From: Arthrobacter citreus
GTDB lineage: Bacteria; Actinomycetota; Actinomycetes; Actinomycetales; Micrococcaceae
Assembly (NCBI RefSeq): GCF_038405225.1
Contig: NZ_CP151657.1
Location: forward strand, 1,674,001-1,738,000
Direction of reading: 5' to 3'
Length of the DNA stretch: 64,000 nt
Part shown: in pieces, positions 52,681-63,103 of the stretch
Layout: each line of letters begins with the position of its first letter
Position numbering within the stretch: position 1 is the stretch's first letter
Program-made: the position numbers and the translations under genes
Notes under the pieces: generated by a model
Databases searched by the model: none
What the model was told of the DNA's origin: nothing
What the model saw: only the letters and a program-made list of their open reading frames with translations

Positions 52681-52866
52681 CGGGTGGGCACCGGCAGGGC
52701 GGACCGGGCGGGCACGGGCAGCGGCGAACCACACCGGGCGGGCACGGGCAGCGGCGAACCACACCGGGCGGGCACCGGCAGCGGCGAACCACACCGGGCG
52801 GGCCCAGCAGGGCGGACCACACCGGGCGGGCACCGGCAAACCACATCGCGCGGGCCCGGCAGCGGA
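52681..52866. repeat. 30-bp tandem repeat array (six or more units, three near-perfect)
   Basis: Near-perfect 30-bp units begin at 52711, 52741 and 52771 (the third with one change in the first ten bases): GGCACGGGCAGCGGCGAACC followed by ACACCGGGCG. Degraded units flank on both sides (52681 and from 52801). Located in the 321-bp gap between the divergent hydrolase and the USP-like gene. The units abut directly, so it is not CRISPR. Confidence 0.85.
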
Positions 52867-52898
52867 AGCACTGCCCGGCTTCCGACTAAGCTGGCCGC

Positions 52899-53390
52899 AT
52901 GACTGCAACTATCGTGGTGCTGACCGAAGAGTCCCTGAACGACGTAGACATTTCCAACCTGCGGTATTTGGTGCAGGACAACCCCGCCCGCTTCAACGTG
53001 CTGGTGCCCTCGGACACCGGCCGCAACCTGCTGGTGGATGTGCTGGATAACCTCAGCCTGCTGGAATTCGCGGCGGCCTTCCGCGACCTGACGGGCGGCA
53101 AGCCCACCAAGGATGAGGAAACGAAGGCGGCCGGGGTCGAACTGGCGGAATCACTGGAGCTGCTGAAGGCTTCCGGGCTGGAAGCCACCGGCTCGGTCAC
53201 CGGTGAGGACCCGGTGCAGGCCGTGGTGGCGGCCGCAAAGGCATCGGATGCCCAGCAGGTGGTCGTCATCACCACTCCGCACGCCGTGGAGGACACGTTC
53301 CGGACCGATTGGGCCAATGAGGCACAGGACCGGCTGGGTGTGCCCGTACTGCATCTGTACTCCGGCTCGGGATTTATTGGCGACTCTTAA
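52899..53390 (+). CDS. Hypothetical protein, possibly universal-stress-like
   Basis: 163 residues, soluble. TIVVLTEESLNDVDISNLRYLV and VVVITTPHAVEDTFRTDWANEAQDRLGVPVLHLYSGSGFIG recall the Rossmann-like universal stress domain ends, but the usual GxxGxxxxxxxxGS nucleotide motif is absent. TAAGCT ends 6 nt before ATG 52899, a leaderless start. Just downstream is msrB. Confidence 0.65.
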   Translation: MTATIVVLTEESLNDVDISNLRYLVQDNPARFNVLVPSDTGRNLLVDVLDNLSLLEFAAAFRDLTGGKPTKDEETKAAGVELAESLELLKASGLEATGSVTGEDPVQAVVAAAKASDAQQVVVITTPHAVEDTFRTDWANEAQDRLGVPVLHLYSGSGFIGDS

Positions 53391-53404
53391 GCGTTGACGC
53401 GAAT

Positions 53405-53866
53405 ATGACTGAAGACACCACCGGAACCGTCCCGGTACAAAAGACAGACGAGCAGTGGCGCGAGGAGCTGAGCCCGCAGGAATACCAGGTCCTCCGCAAG
53501 GCCGGCACCGAACGCCCCTACACCGGCGAATACTGGGATACGAAGACTGCAGGCGTTTACCAGTGCCGGGCCTGCGGCAGCGACCTGTTCACGTCCAGCG
53601 AGAAGTTCGACTCTCATTGTGGCTGGCCTTCCTTCTTCGCCCCGCTGGCCGAGGGCAAGGTGCGCTACCTCCATGACCGCAGCATGGGCATGGACCGGGT
53701 TGAAGTGCGCTGCGCCAACTGCGACTCGCATATGGGACACCTGTTCGAGGGCGAGGGTTTTGACACCCCCACCGACCAGCGTTTCTGCATCAACTCCATC
53801 TCCGTGAAGCTGGTTCCCGCCGGGGATGCGGCATCGGCCGGCGACCAGCCCGGCGCTGCCAAGTAG
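53405..53866 (+). CDS. msrB: Peptide-methionine (R)-S-oxide reductase
   Basis: 153 residues. Zinc-binding CRACGSDLF and CANCDSHMGH and the catalytic RFCINSIS are intact. Reduces R-methionine sulfoxide in oxidised proteins. ATG 53405 begins 14 bp after the previous stop. A flavin-reductase-like gene follows, so electrons from a flavin protein could recharge it, by inference. Confidence 0.95.
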   Translation: MTEDTTGTVPVQKTDEQWREELSPQEYQVLRKAGTERPYTGEYWDTKTAGVYQCRACGSDLFTSSEKFDSHCGWPSFFAPLAEGKVRYLHDRSMGMDRVEVRCANCDSHMGHLFEGEGFDTPTDQRFCINSISVKLVPAGDAASAGDQPGAAK

Positions 53867-53872
53867 GAGTAC

Positions 53873-54415
53873 ATGGAACACGGCGTCTTTCCGGGCGAGC
53901 TTATCCCGGCGGAGGTAACGGACGAGGCGATCGACAGCTACCGGCTGCTCAGCTCCGACATTGCCTCCGGAGTGGCCGTCGTGGCCACACGGCTGAGAGG
54001 ACGGGACTACGCAGCAACGGTCAGCGGTTTCCTTTCGGTCTCCTATGATCCGCCAACGCTGCTGGTCAGCCTCTATGCCGAGTCCCGGATAGCCGAGGCG
54101 GTGGTGGAGAGCGGCAGTTGGGCGCTCAGCCTGCTGTCGGCCCGCCAGCGGGGTACCGCAAACTGGCTGGCCAGCCCCGGATCGCCGTTGGAGGGACTCC
54201 TCAGCCAGGTGGACTACGGACGCGGACCGGTCACGGAAGCTGCGGTCATCGAGGGATGCATCGCCTGGTTTGAGGTCCGCACCACCTCCGTGACGACGGC
54301 GGCCACCCACCAGCTGGTGGTCGGCGAAGTGGTGGCCATGGGACGGCGTGCGTCCGCGGAGGATGAGGCCGATCCTCTGGTGCACTTCGCGTCAGCCTAT
54401 GCCCGGCTGGGATAA
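53873..54415 (+). CDS. Flavin-reductase-like protein (FMN-binding split barrel)
   Basis: 180 residues. DIASGVAVVATRLRGRDYAATVSGFLSVSYDPPTLLVSLYAESRIAEAV is the flavin reductase-like domain with its FMN contacts. Generates reduced flavin for a partner monooxygenase. Starts 6 bp after msrB. A strong terminator hairpin follows. Confidence 0.88.
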   Translation: MEHGVFPGELIPAEVTDEAIDSYRLLSSDIASGVAVVATRLRGRDYAATVSGFLSVSYDPPTLLVSLYAESRIAEAVVESGSWALSLLSARQRGTANWLASPGSPLEGLLSQVDYGRGPVTEAAVIEGCIAWFEVRTTSVTTAATHQLVVGEVVAMGRRASAEDEADPLVHFASAYARLG

Positions 54416-54447
54416 CATCACGGCACTGAATAATCTCATCACTCTGA

Positions 54448-54480
54448 AGGGTCCGGATGCATCAGCATCCGGGCCCTTTT
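54448..54480 (+). terminator. Rho-independent terminator
   Basis: AGGGTCCGGATGC and GCATCCGGGCCCT pair around an ATCA loop with one mismatch, followed by TTTTG. Confidence 0.85.
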
Positions 54481-54767
54481 GCTGCTTCGTGTGTGCTGCT
54501 TTGCGGCTGGCGCGCTGCGTGTACGGCGGGGCGCGCTGCGTGTGCTGCCTTGCGTCTTGGCGGGCTGGGCGAGCCGCGACTTTAGCGCCCAGCGGCGGGG
54601 GCACCGCCCCTGCCATTGTCTCCCCGCCGGGCCAACCGTAACCTCGAATAACAGGGGACGGAACGGAAAAACTGCAGAATCCGGGCACTCTGCATTGCCC
54701 GGAGATCGTCCGCCGAAGAGCGGGCTGCACCTTGGCCCGGAATTGCTGGCCGCACCAGGAGATCATT
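54481..54767 (+). other. Leader region of the ferritin-like gene, with inverted repeat
   Basis: The first part repeats GCGCGCTGCGTGT, a short degenerate tandem. At 54681-54687 and 54696-54702, CCGGGCA and TGCCCGG form a hairpin that may act as operator or attenuator about 65 bp before the start codon. No strong sigma-70-like promoter is evident. No gene is called in this stretch. Confidence 0.5.
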
Positions 54768-55124
54768 ATGGGCACAGAGCAGTATCACGAGCCGCCATCC
54801 GAACTTCCCGCAGAAACCCGAACCTTCGCCAGGATGTGCGCAAGCTTGAGCGAAGAAGCCGAAGCCATTGGCTGGTACGTGCAGCGCATCGCTGTGGAAC
54901 CCGATGCGGAATCCCGCGCCATCATGCATGACTCCCTGGGCGAGGAGTTCAAGCACTTCAGCATGGAACTGGAATTCCTGCTCCGCCGGACACCCCTGTG
55001 GAGAGAGATTGCCCGCGGCATCCTCTTCACCGACGGTGACATTGTGCAGCACGGCGAAGCCTCCGAAGCCGCTGCCACCGATGACGGTACCGCAGGCAAC
55101 GATTACGGAGCATCCGGGAGATAG
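54768..55124 (+). CDS. Encapsulated-ferritin-like (EncFtn) protein
   Basis: 118 residues, two-helix. EEAEAIGWYVQR and GEEFKHFSMELEFLLRRTP and LFTDGDIVQH match EncFtn proteins, which oxidise Fe(II) at dimer interfaces. The ligand spacing is right: Glu30, Glu60 and His63 correspond to Glu32, Glu62 and His65 of the R. rubrum protein (from memory). ATG 54768 follows AGGAG. Unlike encapsulated homologues, the C-terminus (TDDGTAGNDYGASGR) shows no targeting peptide, and no encapsulin gene is in the window. It lies 66 bp before the ATPase operon, same strand, so it may be cotranscribed. Confidence 0.75.
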   Translation: MGTEQYHEPPSELPAETRTFARMCASLSEEAEAIGWYVQRIAVEPDAESRAIMHDSLGEEFKHFSMELEFLLRRTPLWREIARGILFTDGDIVQHGEASEAAATDDGTAGNDYGASGR

Positions 55125-55189
55125 CCGGACCAGCAGGCGTCCGCCGGATTCCAGCACCCGGCATTACTGCTTGATCAGGAGGTGCTTCG

Positions 55190-55627
55190 ATGGCACGCAA
55201 CAGTTTGCTCGACAGATTCCGGCCCGTGGGAGCCCCCGGTCCAGCCGGCCCTGCCGGTGTTCCGGCAGGCGACAGCCAGGGCCCCGAAGCCGAACTCGTT
55301 CCGGTTTTCGATTCCCTGGATCCAACCATCACCCAGGCGCAGGAACTCATCGAGGACGCAAAACTGCGGGCAGACGAGACAGTCCGGCAGGCACGCGAAC
55401 GGGCGGCAGCCGAGGTTGAGCAGGCACGCCTGGACAGCGGTGCGGTTCGTGCCCGGGCGGCGGCTGAGGTATCCAGTGAGGTCGAAACCACCGACGCCCA
55501 GATGCTTCGCACCGCAGAGGATGAGGCTGCGGAGCTGAAAAGACGGGGCGAATCCCGCGTGCCGGAATTGGCAGCAGCCATCGTGGCGGATCTGGTGCAG
55601 GACCTGCTCGGAAACACGAACCCATGA
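55190..55627 (+). CDS. V/A-type ATPase peripheral stalk subunit H/G-like
   Basis: 145 residues. A Pro/Gly-rich N-terminus, then an acidic helix IEDAKLRADETVRQARERAAAEVEQARLDSGAVRARAAAEV, a coiled coil of the kind that pairs with subunit E in the stator stalk. No sequence motif fixes the name; position and coiled coil make it the G/AhaH-type subunit. ATG overlaps the end by 4 bp with the next gene. Confidence 0.75.
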   Translation: MARNSLLDRFRPVGAPGPAGPAGVPAGDSQGPEAELVPVFDSLDPTITQAQELIEDAKLRADETVRQARERAAAEVEQARLDSGAVRARAAAEVSSEVETTDAQMLRTAEDEAAELKRRGESRVPELAAAIVADLVQDLLGNTNP

Positions 55628-56641
55628 GGTCGGATTGGGTAGCGGCATCGGTGCGGGCCCGTTCCATGGCCCAGCGCCGGGTTGGCGCCGGGACCTGCCG
55701 CACAATTGCTGCTGCCCCCGGACTTCCGGCGGCCACCAGCCAGCTCGCTGACACGGTGTACGGCAGGGAACTGAAATCCGCGCAGACGCTGTCCCAGACA
55801 CACCGGGCAACCCGCAGAACCGTCCTATGGCAGCTGCGGGTGCTCGCCGGCTGGATTCCCGCCGGAGGAACCCGCCTCATCCGGGCCGCCGCGGCCGCCT
55901 TCGAGGCCGACAACATCCTCGCCCTGGATCTTCATCTGCGGCGGCAGGAGACCGGCGTCTCCCCCGCCTTTGACCTTGGCGGCTTGGCCACGGCCTGGCC
56001 ACGCCTTTCCACGGCAGCAACTGATGAAGAGCTGCGGGCTGCACTCGCCTCGTCGCCGTGGGGCGATCCGGGACCCGAGACCGCACTCGCGGACATCCTC
56101 ACGCTCGTGTGGGTACGCCGCCTTGCCGCGGAGGCCGCAGCGGTGCGTCCCTGGGCAGCAGCAGCTGCGGCACTGATTGCCGCCCGGCTGGTGCTGGTGG
56201 AGGGAACTGCGCCGGCACCGCGGCTGGTCGCTCTGCTGCGTCCCCTGCTCGGCACCGGTTGGACCGCCGCAACCGGGACCACGGAGTTGTCCAGCCCCGG
56301 ATTCCCGTCCAACCCCAAATCCAACCCCGGACTCCCGTCCAACCCCAAGTCCACCTCCGGTCTCCCGTCCGGCCCCAAATCCAACCCCGAATCCCTGCGG
56401 AATGCCCTCCCTCCGGCGGCTGCACGGGCGCTGGATGGGGTGGACCGCCCCGCCGACCTGTGGCGGGCCGAAGCAGCACTGGCGGTACGCATCGAAAGCG
56501 ACGGGTTCAGCCTGCTCCGGGCCGGGCTCCCCGGCCCTGACGTGGTCCTGGGTGCCATGGCGGTGCTGGCTGCCGATGCGTGGCGGGTCCGCGCCGCACT
56601 GGCGTCCGCCGCACTGTATGCCGGAACCAGCGAGGTGCTCG

Positions 56642-56655
<14 letters not shown>
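55624..56655 (+). CDS. V/A-type ATPase subunit C (central stalk/socket) with decapeptide repeat
   Basis: 343 residues. The helical V-ATPase C/d fold: VAASVRARSMAQRRVGAGTCRTIAA and ...ETALADILTLVWVRRLAAEAAAVRPW. It seats rotor axis D-F on the membrane ring. Around residues 223-258 it carries three to four 10-residue repeats of the type SNPGLPSNPK, encoded by 30-bp DNA units (56291-56390), not part of the known fold. The stop lies 14 bp inside the next gene. Confidence 0.8.
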
Positions 56656-58711
<2,056 letters not shown>

Positions 58712-58712
<1 letters not shown>

Positions 58713-59239
58713 TGACCAGGCTGCCCGCCGGATCCGATGCCGCCCTTGAATCCGTCCGCTATGCGCTGCGCCGGCAGGCCGAGTCCGAGGCAGGCCGTCT
58801 GGCTGCCGACGCCCGCCGGCAGGCTGAAGCACTGCTGTCCGCTGCCCGGAAAGAAGCCTCGGACATCCGGGCGGCGGCAGCCCGGCAGGGAGCCGAGGCG
58901 GCACGCACGGAGGCTGCCGGGCGGTCGGCGCGCGTCCGCCGGGAAGCACGGCGCACTGTGCTGGCGCAGCAGGAGACCCTGCGCTCCGAACTCTTCCGGC
59001 AGGTTCTGGATCAGGCCCGGGACCTGCGCAGCGATGCCCGCTATCCACAGATGCTGCGGCGACTCACTGAGCGCGCGGACGCCCTTCTGGGGCCGATGGC
59101 CTCGGTCACGGAAAGCTATAAGGGCGGCGTGACCGCCACTGCCGGATCCCGGCACCTGGACCTGTCCCTCCCTGCACTGGCTGAGCAGGCGCTGGAAAGC
59201 CATGCCGGGGAGGTGCACCGCTTATGGGACCCCGCGTAA
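58712..59239 (+). CDS. V/A-type ATPase stalk subunit E
   Basis: 175 residues from ATG 58712. Long N-terminal helix with alanine heptads (AESEAGRLAADARRQAEALL, ARKEASDIRAAAARQG), then a globular end ...RYPQMLRRLTERADALLG, typical of E. Connects A/B heads to subunit I. The last 16 bp overlap the subunit A start. Confidence 0.85.
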
Positions 59240-61038
59240 CCGCAGAAGGGGCAGCCGCCACAGCGGCAGGCACCATCACCCGGGTCAGTGGTCCGCTGGT
59301 TGAAATCACTGGACTGTCCGGTCTTTCCATGCTGGAAGTCGTGGCGGTGGGTCCGGACCGGATCTCGGCGCAGGCGGTGGCCGTCAACGGTGAGGATGCC
59401 ACCCTGCAGGCCTACGAGTACACCGGCGGGCTGAAGGTCGGCGACGCCGTGGAACGTACCGGACACCAGCTGTCGGGGCTATTGGGGCCGGGGCTGCTGG
59501 GCACGGTGTTCGACGGACTGCTCCGTCCCCTGTCCTCCGCTCCCCTGTGGCTGGCCCAGGACCGGATGTCCTCCACCGAGGACCCGGCTGTCCTGAACAC
59601 GGCCTGGGGATTCACGCCGTCGGTGTCGGTGGGCGACACGGTGCGGCCAGGCCAGGTCCTGGGCACCGTGCCGGAAGCAGGGACGGTGGAGTTCCGCGTG
59701 ATGGTGCCGCCCCACGTTGCCGGCGAGGTCCAGTGGCTGGCCAACGGACCCGTGCACCCCCTGGATCCGGTGGCTCGGGTGGGCGGAGCCGACGTTCCCC
59801 TGGCCCAGCAGTGGCCCGTGCACCGGCCCCGTCCCTTCGGCGAGCGCCTGACCGACACCGTGCCGCTGAACACCGGACAACGGGTCCTGGACCTGCTCTT
59901 TCCTCTTCCCCGCGGTTCCGCAGCGGCCGTCCCGGGCGGATTCGGCACCGGCAAGACCCTCACGCTCCAGCAGATAGCCAAGTGGTCGGACGCCGACGTC
60001 ATTGTCTACGTGGGCTGCGGCGAACGCGGCAACGAGATGGCCGATGTGCTGGACGGTCTCTCCGGGCTGGATGATCCCCGCACCGGCGGCAAGCTGATTG
60101 ACCGGACCGTGATCATTGCCAACACCTCCAACATGCCCATGATGGCGAGGGAGGCGTCCATTGCCACTGGCGTCACCGTGGCGGAGTTCTTCCGCGACAT
60201 GGGGTACGACGCCGTCGTCATCGCGGACTCGACCTCCCGGTGGGCCGAAGCCCTGCGCGAGTTCGCCAACCGCAACGGAGACCTCCCGGCTGAGGAAGGC
60301 TACCCGGCCTCCCTGGCCAGTGAACTTGCGGCCTTCTACGAGCGTGCGGCGCGCGTCCGCACCCTGGGCGGGGCGACGGCGTCGGTCACCGTCATTGGTG
60401 CGGTATCCCCTCCCGGCGGAGACATGAGCGAACCGGTAACCACTGACACCCAGCGCTTCGTGCGTTCGCTCTGGACCCTGGACCGGGATCTGGCGTACTC
60501 CCGGCATTACCCAGCGGTCAGCTGGCGGGGATCCTTCTCCCGCGACGCCGAGGCGCTGGGCCGGTGGCATTCCGCCCACGGAAATCCACTCTGGGCGCAG
60601 CGCCGGGCCTCGGCGTCCCTGCTGCTGTCCGAAGCCGACCGGCTCACCGCCCTGGCGGAGATCATCGGCACCGCCTCCCTCCCGGGGCACGAGCGGATGG
60701 TGCTCCTGGGAGGGCGCCTGGTGCGCGACGGCGTCCTGCTGCAGAACGCGCTCAGCCCCAATGACGGCTACAGCTCCGGGGAAAAGGGCTCCGCGCTGCT
60801 GCAAACGGTCCTGGACGTGGTGGATGTGTGCCAGTCACTGGTGGATCACGGGGTGCCGCCGGAGGACATTGAGCGTTTCGATTTCACCCCGGTGCTGCGG
60901 CTGCGTGAAGACACCGGCCCCACTGACGCAGCGGGCGTGCTGTCCCGAGGACACGAATTCCTGGACCGGCTGCGGCAGTTGGACGGCGGCGGAACCGGGT
61001 ACGGGGCGGGCGACGCAACCGAAAGAAGGCCTGCATGA
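59224..61038 (+). CDS. V/A-type ATPase catalytic subunit A
   Basis: 604 residues. N-terminal barrel, then the non-homologous insert (about 110-200), and the nucleotide domain. Walker A at 238-245 is GGFGTGKT, where most A subunits read GPFGSGKT; the essential Gly-Lys-Thr is intact. VYVGCGERGNEM supplies the catalytic glutamate, VIADSTSRWAEAL the Walker B. The lack of a P in position two is a mild deviation. ATG 59224 falls inside the end of subunit E. Confidence 0.96.
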   Translation: MGPRVTAEGAAATAAGTITRVSGPLVEITGLSGLSMLEVVAVGPDRISAQAVAVNGEDATLQAYEYTGGLKVGDAVERTGHQLSGLLGPGLLGTVFDGLLRPLSSAPLWLAQDRMSSTEDPAVLNTAWGFTPSVSVGDTVRPGQVLGTVPEAGTVEFRVMVPPHVAGEVQWLANGPVHPLDPVARVGGADVPLAQQWPVHRPRPFGERLTDTVPLNTGQRVLDLLFPLPRGSAAAVPGGFGTGKTLTLQQIAKWSDADVIVYVGCGERGNEMADVLDGLSGLDDPRTGGKLIDRTVIIANTSNMPMMAREASIATGVTVAEFFRDMGYDAVVIADSTSRWAEALREFANRNGDLPAEEGYPASLASELAAFYERAARVRTLGGATASVTVIGAVSPPGGDMSEPVTTDTQRFVRSLWTLDRDLAYSRHYPAVSWRGSFSRDAEALGRWHSAHGNPLWAQRRASASLLLSEADRLTALAEIIGTASLPGHERMVLLGGRLVRDGVLLQNALSPNDGYSSGEKGSALLQTVLDVVDVCQSLVDHGVPPEDIERFDFTPVLRLREDTGPTDAAGVLSRGHEFLDRLRQLDGGGTGYGAGDATERRPA

Positions 61039-62495
61039 GCACTGACGAGGGCACCACCTCCGCCGCGCAGTCCACAACCGGCACTGGGTCCACAGCCGCC
61101 TCAGCGCCGCGCGTGGGATACAGCGGCGTGCGCGAATTGCGGGGTCCGCTGCTCGTCCTCGGCGACGCGGAGGGCGTGGGCTGGGACGAATTCGCCACCG
61201 TTGGCGTCGCCGGACAGCGGGACCGGCACGGTCTGGTGCTGGAGGTGGACGGGGACGAAGTCACCCTGCAGATCCTTGAAGGCACCGGAGGAATGTCGCT
61301 GGGCGGCATCGAGGTTCGATTCCAGGGCCGCCCGCTGGCAGTGCCCACCGGCCTGGGCTGGCTTGGACGGGTCTGCAACGGGCGCGGTGAACCGCTCGAC
61401 GGCGGCCCTCCCGTCACAGCAGGACGCACGGCGCCGGTGGGCGGCTGGCCCTTGAACCCGGTGTACCGCGAACCGCCGCAGGATCCGGTCATTACCGGCA
61501 TCTCCGCCGTCGACGCCCTGACCACTTTGGTCCGGGGACAGAAACTGCCCATCTTCTCCGTTCCCGGCCTGCCGCACCTGACCCTGGCCACGCAGATCGC
61601 TGCCCAGGCCACCACGTCCTCGGGCCGGGCATTCCGGGTGGTGTTTGCCGCCATGGGCATGACGCACGCCGACATCGCCTATATCCGGGACCGGTTGGAG
61701 GAGCGCTCCGCGGCAGGGGAACTGGTGCTGCTGCTCAACGCCGCCGATGATCCGGTGATTGAACGCATCCTGACTCCGCGGATTGCGCTCACCATCGCCG
61801 AGTCCCTGGCCTATGACGAGGGCTCCGACGTCCTGGTGGTGATGTCGGATATGACCAGCTATGCCGAGGCGGTGCGGGAAGTTTCAGCGGCCCGGCGGGA
61901 AATTCCGGCCCGGCGCGGCTACCCCGGCTATCTCTACAGTGATTTGGCCGGCCTCTATGAGCGGTGCGGACGGGTTAGGGACCGGGAGGGTTCCGTGACC
62001 ATCGTTCCCGTGCTGACCATGCCGGCCGGGGACATCACCCATCCGGTTCCGGACCTCACCGGCTACATCACCGAGGGCCAGGTGGTGTTGGACCCCGACG
62101 TCGACGCGCGCGGCATCTATCCGCCCGTGGACGTGCTGGCCTCGCTGTCCCGCCTGATGCGCAGCGGCGCCGGAAAGGGGCGCACCCGGGAAGACCATCT
62201 GGATGTGGCGGCGCAGATCCTCTCGGCGATGGCGCGGGCACGCTCCGCCGCGGAACTGGCCGAACTTGTGGGAACCGCGGCACTGAGCGAAACAGACAAC
62301 GCCTACATTGAATTCCGGTCCGTGGTGGAGCGAAACCTGCTGAACCAGGGCCGCGATGAGCTGCGCACCTTTGACCAGACCATGGAGATCGCCTGGCAAG
62401 CCCTGTCGCTGCTGCCGCGGCGGGAACTGACCATGCTGTCCGGCGAATTCCTGGACAGGTACCTGCCCGGCCCCCTCGGAGGGGCACGGCTGTGA
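61035..62495 (+). CDS. V/A-type ATPase subunit B
   Basis: 486 residues. Like A in fold but without a Walker A: the P-loop position reads PIFSVPGLPHLTLATQIAAQA, as in all B subunits. VVMSDMTSYAEAVREVSAARREIPARRGYPGYLYSDLAGLYERCGR carries the arginine finger that completes A's active site. The N-terminal 35 residues are Ser/Thr-rich. Overlaps A and D by 4 bp each. Confidence 0.96.
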   Translation: MSTDEGTTSAAQSTTGTGSTAASAPRVGYSGVRELRGPLLVLGDAEGVGWDEFATVGVAGQRDRHGLVLEVDGDEVTLQILEGTGGMSLGGIEVRFQGRPLAVPTGLGWLGRVCNGRGEPLDGGPPVTAGRTAPVGGWPLNPVYREPPQDPVITGISAVDALTTLVRGQKLPIFSVPGLPHLTLATQIAAQATTSSGRAFRVVFAAMGMTHADIAYIRDRLEERSAAGELVLLLNAADDPVIERILTPRIALTIAESLAYDEGSDVLVVMSDMTSYAEAVREVSAARREIPARRGYPGYLYSDLAGLYERCGRVRDREGSVTIVPVLTMPAGDITHPVPDLTGYITEGQVVLDPDVDARGIYPPVDVLASLSRLMRSGAGKGRTREDHLDVAAQILSAMARARSAAELAELVGTAALSETDNAYIEFRSVVERNLLNQGRDELRTFDQTMEIAWQALSLLPRRELTMLSGEFLDRYLPGPLGGARL

Positions 62496-63091
62496 GCGGA
62501 TTCAGGGGCAGCGGCAGCCGCGCGGACAGGGCCGACGTGGAGCGCCGGCTGGCAACCGCCACCCGCGGAGCCGAACTGTTGGACCGTAAGCAGCGCATCC
62601 TGCAGCGCGCCATTGAAGGGCTGCAGGAGAAGGCCGACTCCACCCGGAAAGCCTGGACCGAGCAAGCCGCGGCCGCTGCACTGTGGCTGCAGCGCAGTGC
62701 CGGCTTGGACGGGGAGGACCGCATCAATGCCTCCGTCCCGGCTGACACCGCCGTCGCCGAGGTGCAGTGGGGCGGAGCAATGGGCATCTCCTACCCCGAG
62801 GGAGCACGCTGCGTGCTCCCTGCAGCTTCTCCTACCGGAGGAAGCTCCGCTCTTGCCTTCACGGCAGCCGCCCACCGGACAGCGCTCGACGCAGCCATAG
62901 CTGCGGCGAGTGCGGCACGGGCACTCTTGTTGGTGTCCGAAGAACTGGAAACCACCCGCACCCGGCAGCGGGCAGTGGAGAACCGGTGGATCCCCCTGCT
63001 GCAGGAGCAGCTGGACGAAATCAAGCGCAAAGTCGCCGAGCAGGAACTCGAGGAGAGCCTGCGCCTGCGCTGGTCCGCGGGGCTGATCTAA
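62492..63091 (+). CDS. V/A-type ATPase rotor subunit D
   Basis: 199 residues, two long antiparallel helices (LDRKQRILQRAIEGLQEKADSTRKAW and ELETTRTRQRAVENRWIPLLQEQLDEIKRKVAEQELEESLRLRW). The second helix with RTRQRAVENRWIPLL is the diagnostic D signature. The coiled coil runs through the A3B3 ring. Last gene of the operon, ending 12 bp before the convergent SDR gene; a short palindromic ACCGCGGT occurs twice in between. Confidence 0.93.
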   Translation: MSGFRGSGSRADRADVERRLATATRGAELLDRKQRILQRAIEGLQEKADSTRKAWTEQAAAAALWLQRSAGLDGEDRINASVPADTAVAEVQWGGAMGISYPEGARCVLPAASPTGGSSALAFTAAAHRTALDAAIAAASAARALLLVSEELETTRTRQRAVENRWIPLLQEQLDEIKRKVAEQELEESLRLRWSAGLI

Positions 63092-63103
63092 ACCGCGGTG
63101 ACG

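Noticed and set aside
52681-52866. 30-bp repeats suggesting a CRISPR array
   Set aside because: Units abut directly with no unique spacers, and no cas genes are present. It is a tandem repeat.
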